Below are positions 38,663 to 50,911 of a DNA stretch of 64,000 bases, piece after piece. A program made the position numbers and the translations under genes. How positions within the stretch are numbered: position 1 is the first letter of the stretch; each line of letters begins with the position of its first letter. The DNA is from Paragorgia papillata (taxonomy: Eukaryota; Cnidaria; Anthozoa; Scleralcyonacea; Coralliidae), in NCBI GenBank assembly GCA_035771165.1, contig JAWNZC010000014.1, forward strand, positions 682,001 to 746,000. The letters run 5' to 3'. The notes below the pieces were generated by a model. The model was given only the letters and a program-made list of their open reading frames with translations. It did not search any database and was not told where the DNA came from.

Positions 38663-40600
38663 CGGCCATTCTAAGGTAGGTCAGTATACGAAGATGGTAA
38701 ATTTGGGAAACAATGCTGTGTTATTGGTTGCAAGAATAATAAATTAAAAAACGAAGGAAAAGAACGAGAACAAACTCCGTAGCGACCTTCCACACATGCA
38801 GTTGGTCCCTTAGTATAATAATAAGTTCTGACTTCATTTTCTAAACGATAGTTGCTCGATCCACTCTTCTTATGGAAATCAGTGGTGAGAACGTACAAGC
38901 CAATTATGATGAATACGTCATATATTTTTCTGTAACTACTATACCAAGCCTCCTTTTAAGACTATAATCATGTACTCTTAACGCGGATGGCAAGACTGCA
39001 ATTACGACCGAGTATAGGTATAACTGGACTGCTGGGTTTGTTGATTTTTGTCTCGCTAAAATAATCCTAACCCTAACCCCAATCCTAACCATAATCATAA
39101 TCCTAACTTTAACCTAGGAATTGGTGCATATTTAACAGAAACTAATTGCCGAATTGCAGTGTGAAGCATTTTTCTGCAACCTCGTGCCATGCAGAGAATT
39201 TTGGATCTACGGCAGCAGGTCGGCGAGCTTTAAATCACGCAAAACATTTTCTTAAATGCCAAAACTAGCCAGACTGCAAACCAAAGTAAACTAATGAGTA
39301 GTATAAGTTTTTCTACAGACCAGTGGAACAGCCTTTCCAAGTGGTGCTTGTATTAAAAAACGAGAATATTGAAACATGAAGACGCGCACTAGGTCTTTCA
39401 AAATGGCGGAACAAGAATGCGTAGTGTACGAAATATAGGAATGATGAATGAAACGCATTCGATTTTCTCATGCTTAAAGTATTAATTCAAATTTTGATGG
39501 TGATCTACAATCATGGTTACATGAGTCATATCTTCTTTCCCGTAATGTTTGTGCGAGTCAGCTGTTGCACACGGATTTGGCAGATAAAAAAGACCGCCGA
39601 GATTGAATAACGGTTATAACGGAATAATAGGCGACGTTTTTACAGAAAAAGAATCCGCATTTATCTCTTCACCACTGTTCTTTCTTCTCAACAATCCAAC
39701 TCTAGTCCTTTCAGTCAACGATCATTGGATTTGTTGGACATTGCCAATTTTAAACTTGAATTTGGCGCCATTATTGTTAAAGCGTTTTGGTCAACCTATA
39801 CGGGGGCTTTCGATATGTAGGCTACGACAGCTGTCCGCGTGAGCTGTCGAACATTGAAACTTACATGTGTTAATTAAAACCACTCCCATGCAAAGAGTAG
39901 TCTTTCTATTTATACTTCGCAATCTTACGTTGATAACCTCTTGATGTTTTTAGTCATGATGTTTCACCAGATTTTTGCCTCGATATAAAGTTCCCTGTCC
40001 CCCCAAAATGGTCCTTCTCTCCAGGCCATCACTCTTTCAATTTTGCCTATTCATATCGTTTATATAGCTATAGCAGTTTGTCTTCCTGAGGTATATTTCA
40101 TGATCGGTGCTTCTGCATAGATTTCGATTGATTTTCGGATTTGCCATGTAAAGTAATTGGGAAATATAGAGAAACTACACACCGCAACAATTTCACGGTT
40201 TGTCATTGTCAACAAGATGCATGTGTTCCGCGCAACGGTCTAACTTGTAACAAGTTGCAACAATGGCGTTATTTGATGAACCTTGCTGTTGTCAACTTTG
40301 TCACATGAAGTTGTTAGAACAACATGCAACAAGCCTAGTTATTGCAAGAACTTGTACGTAATTAAGTATTTTTTCTGATTACTTCACTGGTTATTTTCTT
40401 TACTTATCAGTTATAATTTCTAAAAATAAAATATTGATTATCGTTAATGAAAATTTTATTGTTTAGAAGCATTTATCCTCCACCAAGGGAATAAGTACAA
40501 AGGTGTACAGACAATAACATTTGAATACGTTCAAAAAAGAAATTTCATGCATGACTAGTGTGCATCGCGCGTAACTGCACGATTTACAACGTTCTCGCCA
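38663..40600. other. Intergenic stretch, no gene; short telomere-like tract
   Basis: 39062-39115 reads ATCCTAACCCTAACCCC and degenerate repeats. A single GATTAGGATTAGGATTAGG lies earlier, at 38209. Open frames at 38671-38898, 38904-39098 and 39603-39842 are unrecognised. Confidence 0.4.
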
Positions 40601-40608
40601 CTTAGGCC

Positions 40609-40902
40609 TGTTCAGACTATACGGTGCTCGGGCACGGACCACTTGTTTACATTCACGGCGCCCTGGACTGATAAGCGTTCACACAGAAAGCTTTTCATGG
40701 CTATTTTGTGGCTTTGAGGCTTCGAATTACAAGGAATATTGAGTAAAAAGCGTGGGCACCACTTTTGGCCCTCCGGCACTATGAAAACGTGTTCACATTA
40801 GTGCCCGTACCCGGGCATGGTGCCCGGGTACTACCTCAACGCAATCGTGTTTACACTAGCTAGTACCCGTGCCCGGGTCACCTAAGTCTGAACAGGGGGT
40901 TA
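40609..40902. mobile_element. Harbinger-like MITE with TTA duplication
   Basis: Ends GGCCTGTTCAGACT and AGTCTGAACAGGGGG in inverse, each flanked by TTA. The interior repeats GTGCCCGGGTAC-type palindromes. Confidence 0.65.
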
Positions 40903-41264
40903 GTTAGTCTATTAACTGCAATCCCTCAATCGAGAAACAAATAAAAACACTTCAGTTCCCAAAAAAAGGCAAGGCCAGATGCAGCTTTGATCACTCTGCA
41001 ATTGACACTTGCAAAACGAGCCAAAAGATCAGAATTAGAAATATGGCGAATTTTACAAATGTTCAATTAACTTTAGTGGGTTGTCAGTATGTATACAGCT
41101 GCTATATCCTTATCACCATTAAAGCAAATATATATATGGTTCACATGTGAAAAATGTACCACATTTTAACTGGGGAGATATAATCATTAGCGGTCATGCA
41201 TTGTCCGTGTTTAAATAGTTTGCATTATTCGAAAGTATTCCGAGCTCCAACAACCCACTTGAAT

Positions 41265-41330
41265 AAAATCGTCTGGCGTTAGCCAGAATAAACCTTAAAG
41301 ACTCGTCATCAGGCTTCAAAGTGTTAACCT
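41265..41330 (+). repeat. TCTGGCGTTAGCCAGA hairpin repeat, copy 3
   Basis: AAAATCGTCTGGCGTTAGCCAGA followed by CAAAGTGTTAACC. Confidence 0.6.
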
Positions 41331-41394
41331 AAACTATAGTTTTGAATTGTGAAATTTTCAATTCAGCACACGGGTGGCGTGTGTTGTTAACGTG

Positions 41395-41730
41395 CGATAG
41401 TGAAGCCCGGTTAGACGGGGTAATACTTGGATGGGTGACCGCTTGCATGGAATGACCCCGTTGTCGAGCTTAAAACTCATGTAAGTAGAGTTGTAGTCGA
41501 TCATCTAGCTCTTGTGCTTTGAGGGTTTTTCGCCGGGTTCTCCATTCCCCCCCGTAAAATTAACACCTACATCTTAGCTGTGATCCGTGGTCTGAACTGT
41601 GTCGTGTGGCGGCTGCCTGGAGCGCCTTTGATATACATCGACACGGTCATGTTGATCTGCGTCCTTCGAACTGATTCAGCCGCTGGCTGCAAGTAAGGAT
41701 GATTTAGCCCACAGTCCTTTAGCTTTTCGT
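41395..41730 (+). mobile_element. 5S rRNA-derived SINE, copy 2 (full body)
   Basis: GCCCGGTTAGACGGGGTAAT and ACTTGGATGGGTGACCGCTT correspond to the 3' half of 5S rRNA with a small insertion. The remaining roughly 270 bp match copy 1 (388-690). The 5' half of 5S is not recognisable, so it is a SINE and not a 5S gene. Confidence 0.75.
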
Positions 41731-41835
41731 TATTGGAACGAACTGCACTATATCATATGATAAGATTATGACAAGGCAAGAACAATATAAACAGTGAAAT
41801 CAATTAGTGTACTGCGTAGGCGGTGTTGAAACACA

Positions 41836-42002
41836 AATCGAAATATAGTAAAGTTGGATAGACTGCCGAAACAGGGAACGTAGAAGTCTAACGTTTCGAG
41901 CGAAGGCCCTTCGTCAGCGAGAAAACGTTCGAAACTCGCTCGAAAGATTAGGCTTCTACGTACCATGTTTCGCTAGTATATCCAACCTTACTATATTTCA
42001 AG
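41836..42002. mobile_element. PLE 1-family terminal repeats, inverted pair without body
   Basis: The 92-bp terminal repeat of PLE 1 is present in inverted form (41839-41935) and again, degraded, in forward form (41940-42000), meeting head to head with no ORF between. Confidence 0.7.
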
Positions 42003-42044
42003 AACAGTACAGTCTATATATCCTACTTGCACCAAATTATATTT

Positions 42045-42125
42045 TAATCCTTTCACTACCAAAGTCGACCATTTTGTTCTTTTTTTCTGATGACTAACGC
42101 CAGACGACTCGTCAAAGGGAGAAAT
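42045..42125 (-). repeat. TCTGGCGTTAG hairpin repeat, copy 4
   Basis: On minus, GAGTCGTCTGGCGTTAGTCA, then the TTTGGTAGTGAAAGGATTAA end. Confidence 0.6.
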
Positions 42126-42527
42126 AAAGTAAGCAGTCTAGGCTTCTAATGAACTACTAACTTTCAGTGCCTTGCAGGTATTTGTCATGACTTATGCAAA
42201 CACCGTGACATTGAAAAATTCGCGCAATCATGATGTATTATTCTACCTATATTTTCTTCAGTTAAAATTATAGTGCAGTTCCATATTCCCTTTTGTGCGA
42301 TTATATACATGAATACAGACAGTATGCTCTTCTAAGAGTAAGTTTGAATTACAGAAGTGATTTAGAAAATATTTTTCATCGTACACGTAGAGTCGTAGAC
42401 TATATTTAAAAGTACTTATTGAAAAAGCTATAAGCGTTGGAGTTTTCAATTTGAAGTTAATTATAGCAGTGGTAGAAGTTAAATTAAACCAGTATATATA
42501 GTAGTATATACAAACGAAAGGACTTAC

Positions 42528-42575
42528 CGGAGGATTGCTCTCATTGGCGACATTCCAACGTACAGCTTTTCCCAT
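42528..42575 (-). CDS. Candidate isolated first coding exon
   Basis: ATG at 42575, 16 codons (MGKAVRWNVANESNPP), then a strong donor GTAAGT. A TATAAAA-like motif lies about 20 bases upstream of the ATG. It is phase 0 and could in principle be an alternative start for the ERG gene, whose next exons are phase 0, or belong to an unseen gene. Not recognised by sequence; may be chance. Confidence 0.25.
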
Positions 42576-43532
42576 TTTAGTAAAACTTTATTTTATAGTT
42601 CATGTCACAACACTGATAAAGAGGCATTGGTTGTTGGACAGAGATATTCTAATCGCTCTTGAATTGTCACTCAGTCAGTGTTGCGTAGCTTGATCCAAAA
42701 CATAACAAACATAACAAACATGAATTATTGATAAGTTACGCCTCTACCCTCGTTTCTATATAACCGTACGAGCCGACAGCATATTGCTGCGGGAAGGGGC
42801 GTATCGCTTTTTGCCGCAGCCAAGCCGCTGGCTCTTACGGGTATATATGAAAACCAGGCTTATGAAATGTGGCGGTAGTGCACTAGTTTGAATTGACACT
42901 TTTTAAAATAATACCCCTGAAAGCAACATTTATTAAATATCAAACAAATATCTCAACAGTATAGAAAATGACAAACCTTATTAGCAGTTTTGTTTAAGAA
43001 ATATCAATGAGCGCCAATTGTTGACGACATGAGCTTACTGAAGCAAGCATACCTGCAATTGATTATAGTTATGACTGCCTTGAAAAAAAAATATTATGGT
43101 GGTTCAATACTAAAAATGTGAGAAATAAACGTTAATTTTTTCCACCAAAACATTTTGCATCTTATATAATTATAGCTTTTTGTTAAAAACTTTATACTTG
43201 TAACGTTTGTTTATCCTGGGAAATTCTTGTTATGCTATTTAACCTGTAGGTTTTATGTAAATTAGTTCTCTCAATTTATTAGAATGGACTTTCGATAAAT
43301 TTATTCAAGAATATCATGCTCAAGTTACAAAAACAAAAAAACCCAGCAAGGGTAATCCTAGATTCGAAAGTATTCTAGATTTGAAGCATTACACAGTGTA
43401 AAACCACTATTGCAACAATTTGCACGATCAGCAAATGAAAATACGCTTTGTAAACTGTTCCAGTCCTTTCTGGTTATCTTTGCGAGACAAGTTGCAAGAA
43501 ACATTGCAGCACGTGTGATCATATAGTCATTC

Positions 43533-43735
43533 AAAATATGGTCTGGAAATTCAGCTAAAGTCTTTGTTCTATTGTTTTTGTGCGCCTTTATGCATTCTTG
43601 TGAACGGTGCACGGTCACTAAACCAATTTTATTTTAGTATAATGAACGAATTATCCAATAGCAACGTTTCAATTCAATCACTCAAGCACGGTGTAAGGTA
43701 CGGTTTCAACAAATAATCACAGCTCATTATTTTAA
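43533..43735. mobile_element. Second copy of the 34562 MITE family
   Basis: Shares AAATTCAGCTAAAGTCTTTG, TAGTATAATGAACGAATT and GGTGTAAGGTACGGTT in order; the right terminus is lost. Confidence 0.65.
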
Positions 43736-44089
43736 ATTTTAAAAATTTGAACGTCTAGAATAGCGTTTCCCATCTTTTCAGCGTGAAACTATCGCAATAA
43801 CCCACAAGGTGCAGCATCTATTTTCAAGGTATCAATAAAGAGAAATTTGTTGAACACCGAGTGTGGTCATTAACCTTTGCCATTTTTGTTCAATATTGCA
43901 GACAGAAAACGGAATTTTGTGTTTTGTAATTTTTACTGTTGGCTTCTACACAATATATACCGTATCCTGTGTTTCTAAAGGAGTTTTATTTCACTATTAA
44001 AGTATTAATTACTATTGTTTGGCTTAATCAGTTAAAAAGTTGACAAGAGACAAGTTGCATGCAAAATTGCATAGTGCAGCACCGCCTCT

Positions 44090-44164
44090 AACCCTTTCGA
44101 TACCAATCAGCTCACTATATTCTAGTATTTTTCTCTGGTTAACGCCAGGCGCCGATTTTACTCG
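44090..44164 (-). repeat. TCTGGCGTTAG hairpin repeat, copy 5
   Basis: AACCCTTTCGATACCAATC to TTAACGCCAGGCGCCGATTT. It immediately precedes the TTAA element. Confidence 0.55.
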
Positions 44165-44168
44165 TTAA

Positions 44169-44660
44169 AGTGCCTATGCAACAATTTTTTATGACCCCGC
44201 TTGGTACTTCTTGATGCGCTGAATCTCATGGTGCTGTCGGTTTTTTAATTACGGCAAAGGAAAATACTGTAATCCACGTTCAAACATCAATATTTTGATA
44301 ACAAAAATGTCCAGAGTCTGGGACCGAAGCATGAGTCTAGTGACGTCACACGTTAGAGTCATGCTTGGTCGATCTAACATTTCTCATTGTTTATGTGGTA
44401 GCACTTTCGTCACGCTTCTTTGATTCTTCCATATCTGAAGACCAAAATTCTATAGCGACTCTAACGTGTGACGTCACAGGGGCAATTTGACCGCGTGGTG
44501 AGGTGGGCAAAATTTGTGTAATTTTGTCAATTTTACATTAAATATAAAGTAATTAAAATTGCCGTAATTAAAAAACCGACAGCACCATGAAATTCACCGC
44601 ATCAAGAAGTACCACGCTGGGTCATAAAAACAGAGTGGAATTTTTCGTTGCATAGGCACT
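44169..44660. mobile_element. TTAA-flanked MITE
   Basis: Termini AGTGCCTATGCAAC in inverse, extending about 90 bp with few mismatches (GGTACTTCTTGATGCG, CATGGTGCTGTCGG). TTAA is present on both sides (44165-44168, 44661-44664). The target and size suggest a Kolobok- or piggyBac-type non-autonomous element. Confidence 0.8.
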
Positions 44661-45201
44661 TTAAAGAAACCCCTCGTACTGCAAGGATTAATTAACAAGC
44701 TAGAAAAGGTCCCTGGTATTTGGGCCCGCAGTAATTGGCTTTTGCTGTTGCGGTGTCCCTGCCAAAACTGTTTTCGTTCTGTATAATTATGTTTGTAATT
44801 GTAATGTGTAACTGGCAAAGCTAATAAAATAAAATAAAAGTAAAATAAAAGTCGCAATAGCATCATTAACAGTTTCAAATTCGCTAATTATCTTTATTTA
44901 GTTCAAATTTCATGCGGTTTTCTTTGTTATTCATAACTCTTTATCTCTCATAAAAACATGAATTCAATTGAATTGAATTGTCATTATAAACAGAAAAAAG
45001 ACAAAACCTTGTGAAATTTGAACTCAACTAGTTTACGCGCCTCGGGAATTATGTGGTTTAATGCCTCGGTTCTCGGAAATTAACTCTTACTTAACGGCTA
45101 TAGAACAACGATAGTTGTTGGATAAAAACTATAAAAAAAACCCTACACCTAAATAAATAGGGCAATCATTTGACTACAAATTGTTAGTTTTAATAATATG
45201 A

Positions 45202-45207
45202 TTTATT
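45202..45207 (-). terminator. AATAAA polyadenylation signal for GNPDA
   Basis: First AATAAA on minus, 54 bases after the GNPDA stop codon. Confidence 0.6.
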
Positions 45208-45260
45208 ATTGCTATTAAATCCCTAAATCAATACTATCCAAGTCTTACAATTTTTGTATT

Positions 45261-45524
45261 TCACTTAAACACATTTCTACTGCGTTTTCTGACTGGAGAT
45301 GTAGGGTTATTGGGTTCTTCCACTAGTTTGTTGTGCAAATCCATCAGACCTTTAAAGTACTTGACGGTCTTCACTTTAAGCTCCATCGTAGCATCTTCAT
45401 CACAAATAAATGTGGTGCGTGGGTGTTGCTGAAAAGCTGATACAGTCCACATGTGATTGACACCATCTTCAATGGCTTTATGCAAAGCAAACGCTTTATG
45501 AACTCCAGTAATTAAAATCATCAC
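45261..45524 (-). CDS. GNPDA: GNPDA exon 4
   Basis: Acceptor TTTTGAATTAAG. Encodes [20 protein letters not shown], then [20 protein letters not shown] and [20 protein letters not shown], then a variable tail ending SRNVFK and TGA. Nearly colinear with animal GNPDA1/2. Confidence 0.95.
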   Translation of the reverse strand: MMILITGVHKAFALHKAIEDGVNHMWTVSAFQQHPRTTFICDEDATMELKVKTVKYFKGLMDLHNKLVEEPNNPTSPVRKRSRNVFK

Positions 45525-48500
45525 CTTAATTCAAAACATTACAAGTGCAGTCAGTCTAAAGACAGAGTCGTGGAGACAGTGAATTTTGTTTATGTTAATT
45601 GCGCACACTTACCCAAGGTGCTTTTACAGTACGTTATGTGGTATATCATACACGAGAAGCCGTTTATTATCTGATTTGAAAACACCGAGAAAAAAAAAGT
45701 GTGTTGAAAATCGAGGCGATAGCCGAGTTTTTAAACTTACTTCGAGGTGTTTTTAAATAATAAATGGCTTTCGAGTGTATGGTATAGCTTCTCAAACAAA
45801 TAAATATTTAAAGAGAAATTTGAGGTGAAATTTGTCTTAATTTATGGGCATTTAATACCACATTTCACAACAACGTCTCGGTAACTGATTTCCAATAAAT
45901 GTAATTAACCCTTTATACAGTAATTAACCCGTTATGTAATTTCCAATATGTTTTCCTCATGAATTATTAATGAGTTTGAAAAGTACGTGTATATAATTAT
46001 GATTATGATGATTAATATAATGGTCATGATGATGACAGTGAATGTCAATGACTTAACCTACGAGCCGCCTCACTAGTTTGAGGCCGAGGAAAAGGTGAGC
46101 CTGCACGGATATCATTGTTTTACAAATTACACCCCCAACTGACGTGACAAGGCGGATCAATGTAAATAAACAATTAGTTTCTCAATTTTTGAGCATTGCG
46201 CATCATTTCGTCTGCTGATATAAAATGACAATGTTTATTCTCAGAAATCAAGCTACCAAGCTCCACCGAATAACGTTTGTTTGATTTCAGGAAGTCTGAT
46301 TAAAGAAATCTTATCGAACTGAGCCTTAAGCCTAAGTCAACGTCCAGGTGGTAAACCCGTAAATGCCAGAAGTCCTGGCCGGTACAAAGTCCTGTGTGTA
46401 TTATTAAGCCTAAAGGTATTCCGAACCTTTAGAAGTTATCCTTTGAGGAGGAAATAATTTTCTATAATAATTATATAATAATAATAATAATCATTAATAC
46501 CAAATTTTCGATTAACTTATCCACGAGAGGACGATTTGCTTCCACACTAAAGTGTTTAACAACCGTGCATGGCAAAGCGAAAAGGTGGTGAAATTTTTGG
46601 AACGAAATGCAGACATTTCGTGCAAAGCCCTTCAGGCTCTCCTTTCCCCCTTCTCTCTGCCCTCTTCACCCCAGGCCCCAACCCCTAAATGACAGCCGGC
46701 TCGCATGCTAGTAATGACTGTAATATACAGTAATATCCATGCAGTACAAATGAGAATGGTGATTTATATCAATATCTGTTGCATAGTTAATATAATAAGA
46801 AAGTCTTCTTGTTGTAGCGGAACCAATTATAGTATTTCTGTTTATTGTTGATATTTCCGAGTTTCCCAGAATGCTCAAATTTGTATTGTCATTATATATT
46901 AAAGATTAATTGTAATTTTAAATTTCCAAAAATGCTCCTTCAATTATTCCTCCTGTCAATATCTTTGTACGACAAAGCTTTGACCGTCAAAAGTGCCAGT
47001 AGAACTTATAAAGATGGCGTGAAATGGCGTAATGTCTTTGAGAAAAAGGAGCCAATTAGTTTTCACGCGAGTTGGGTTTCTGGTGTATTTACTATTGTGT
47101 GACTGGGCTGACAAAGCATCCTTTATGCTTGAATAAATGTTTCTGACGCCCTCATCCCTAATTTGCGCCAGCCCCCCCTCCTATAATTAATAACCGGTCC
47201 CTTACCTCATCGGCATCCATCACTGTTGCTACACCAACAGTCAGAGCTTGCTTTGGAACCTTTGTGATGTCACCATTGAAAAATCTTGCATTTGCCACAA
47301 TAGTTTCCTTAGCCAAAGTTTTGATTCTTGTGCGAGACGCGAGGGATGAACCAGGTTCATTAAATGCAATATGTCCATCAGGACCAATACCTAAGAAGAA
47401 TTAAACCCAAACATGCGTAACATTTATTAGTTCACATCTGAGTCGATTCCCTTTGTTCTTCAAAGACATGCATCTGTACTAATTCCCAGAAAACCACATC
47501 CCAGGGTTCGTGAACTTGGTCACAGAATAAAAAAAACTAAACCAGAGGTCCGACTTAGAGCCGGCATCTTTGATGTTTGCGTCCTCGCGCATGTTGCCTC
47601 GCACGTCAAACGCCGCCATCAGCGTCGCCATTCTACGCGAGTGGACCGCTCGCCCTATCAGAAAGCTAGAAAAATGGACTTTGACACATGATATATAACA
47701 ACTCAATATATATATCGTAATAGCTTTCATTTTAATCTATTTTTCCCAGTGTCAAGCGAAATAGTTAAACTATAAATGCCCAATCACTGACCTGACTATT
47801 AAATTGTAAAGAAATATCACTTTCGGAACGTGGTCAGATCAGTGAGCTCTATCTATGAATTGAAGCGATTCAAGTCAAACATGGCAAACATGTAAGCGTA
47901 AAGAAGGCCTGGAGTAGGTATACATGCAGTACTTTCAGTCCTCTACTCTGTCTGGAAAATCTAAAAATGTTAGTTCTGTGGAAACACCAATCTAAAATAT
48001 CGATTTGTTGATCTGTTAAAGCAGTCTGACTCATTATAATTAAACAACAAGCTCATTTATTGAAAAGCACAACATTTTAAAAATACCAAATATAACTTTT
48101 GTATCTATACTGCGAAGCAGGTAGATACATTGTCATCGAGTGTGCAAGTCCTTAAGTTAAGTTAACAATGCGCAGTGCCACAAGTTGTATGATATGTTAA
48201 TACAAGATACCCCAAAATGACAGAAAATAGTTAAAAAACATACGACTTTACATGCAAGATCTAAATACCCGGCGTGCCTATTTTTGACATATATGTTTCA
48301 GTACATTAGCATTTTTGAATTTTTATCTCATTGTATAAACCTGAGCGAGTTTTGAATGTTTTTAATCAATAACTTAAAAACAATTTTCGATGTCCATACC
48401 TCCAATGAATAAATGAACTCCGCCAGCTTCAGCAATTTTCTTCTCGTAGTTTTCACACTCAGCTTCCAAATTCTCAGCATTGCCATCGAGTAAATGAGCG

Positions 48501-50851
48501 TTCTTTGGGTCAATATCAATATGTTTGAAAAAGTTTTCCCACATAAAGCTGTGATAACTTTCTGGATGATCTCGAGCTAGGTCCACATACTCGTCCATGT
48601 TAAACGTTTTGACAAACTTAAAAGACAGCTCCCCAGTATTGTGGAATTCAATAAGCTTTTTATACATACCTAAAGGAGTAGAGCCTGAAATAAAAGTAAT
48701 TACATTACATTATTAAACGGCATAAGCTAGTTCAGGTGAAATCGTGTGCTCGTATTGGCCGAGACGCGTCGCGGTCCGATATTTTCCGTTATGAACTGGT
48801 CTGGATTACGAGTTCCGTCAGTGATTTTCTTTATAAAAATCAATGAAAGAAACTTTGAAAAGCCACAAAAAGTTAGTGAATTATAGATTTATATATTATA
48901 TTATATTATACTATATATATATAAATTAAGCATTAAATCATATACGAGTCGGACAATGAACAAACTGAAAATGAGTTTCATTATCTCGAAAGCAATACCA
49001 AGAACAACAACATTGAAATAAAGATTCTATGTCACGCTATACAAAAAATATCAGATTTTCAAATTTCATTTGGTAGAGAGTGCTGGGCTAAACAATGTCA
49101 TGTTATTGGAAATGTCTCGAGTATAAATTGGTCGTAAAGACTATATATAGAAGCATAGATTCGAATAAACGGTCAATGGTCGGACCGAACACAGTGAGAG
49201 CCGAGGTAAAATAATGATACAATACTGTTTTGCCAACAGTACAACTAAAACTAAAATTCGCTTTTGTCTTAATATGAATGGTTGTGATAAATTATATGTC
49301 GTAAGTTGAGTTGCCTTCATTGAATATTAAATGCACTAAATGTCTGGTGTATTGCGTTTCATAAACAACGACGAGGACTGGCAATTGTCGTATGCGTATC
49401 AGTTTACGTACACGTATATAATTAAAGAATAACTAAAGTATTAAGAAACATTGCCATCTGACAACAAAAGTGCAAAACTCCTATTTAATAATGGCACGGA
49501 GACGACAAATGCTTTTCGACTGCGTTGTTCCTTGGTTTTCTTTTATTAATAATTTGTAGACATACGGCGATTTATGATAATTTCAATTTGTCCACACTAT
49601 TTTTAATACTTACAATGAAAAATACAAAGTTTACATAGTGATACATAAATAAATCAGAGTTAGATATAAAACAAAATATTTTATGAAAGAATATACATAT
49701 GTGAGAGTGTAATTAAAGTATAAAGCTTTCGAGTTTAATCACTGCCTATATTTACATATTAATAAGTTTGGGGATCAGCAGAGGATGAAATATTAAGATC
49801 GTGTCGAAGTAACAAAATAGACATTGTATAATACGAGAATGAAATTCAGATCAACCTTGGTGACTTAATATTTTTTACATTGAAACAGAAAGGGTTTTTA
49901 AATCACTGGGAATATTTTCCCAGATGTTTGTAGCTGAGAATCTAATAAATGTTTGTTTACAATAATCGGTCCGGCGGGGAGAAAATAGTCCACGCTACGG
50001 CTAATTTGCTCACAATGCCAGAGTGTGAATTATTTGAGTGAGCCATGCATATTATATTTGATATGTAGTGCAATTCCTATTTCAAAACCCGATTTTGGAT
50101 TTATAGTCGTTTTACGTTTTAATCAGTATGGTACAGCTAATAGTATATTACGATTAAATAATATTTTAGTACGCTTCACGCAGCTGACATGAAGTAGTCA
50201 CCTAATTAATGGTTGACATCTCCTCATGATGTACGCCTTGCATGTTATGGTGTATTCCTATATAAAATGAGTATATTTCATTATTTTGTTTGGTATTTTA
50301 TATCCTTCAAAACTCTTCCAAACCCCCCTCAAAATGCAGGAAATTATATTTCAGAGACTCTAAAATTCAAAATTTTCCGGGGAAGCATGCCCCCGGACCC
50401 CCCTAGAAGTTGATCGTGCCTTCGGCGCTCCTTGTCCCACACGTAGTAAGTATTGCCTGTTTTTCCCCCTTGTTAAATATTCTGAAAGAAACCCTGACGG
50501 CGCCCCTCTCCCTAACGGTACCGCCCCTAATACGGAGCCAGTCCGACTATAAAGAAAGATGCCTCGTTGGCCGAAGTGATTTCGGAACCGGGGTTGTTGT
50601 GTCAATGAATCGCAGTGAAACGTTTACCTAACAAGACCTCCAAATTTGCAAAATATGTATAACAAACACAAAGGTTTGTTCATGAAGAGAGAATGGACGA
50701 GTTGCGAAAGACACGGGAGTTGATGTGTTCAAATTCATAGTTCACATCAGTGGATTTTATATAAATACATATTATAAAAGCAGATTAAAGGAAGCTTGAC
50801 CTGAAGAGATACAAGAAGCAAACGCCACTGATCAAAAACGTATCAAAAAAC

Positions 50852-50911
<60 letters not shown>

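Noticed and set aside
41395..41470. A functional 5S rRNA gene
   Set aside because: Only the 3' half is recognisable and it is fused to a SINE body shared with 388-690.
46845..47102. Hydrophobic plus-strand frame in GNPDA intron 3
   Set aside because: No start context, no splice-consistent neighbours, no recognised domain.
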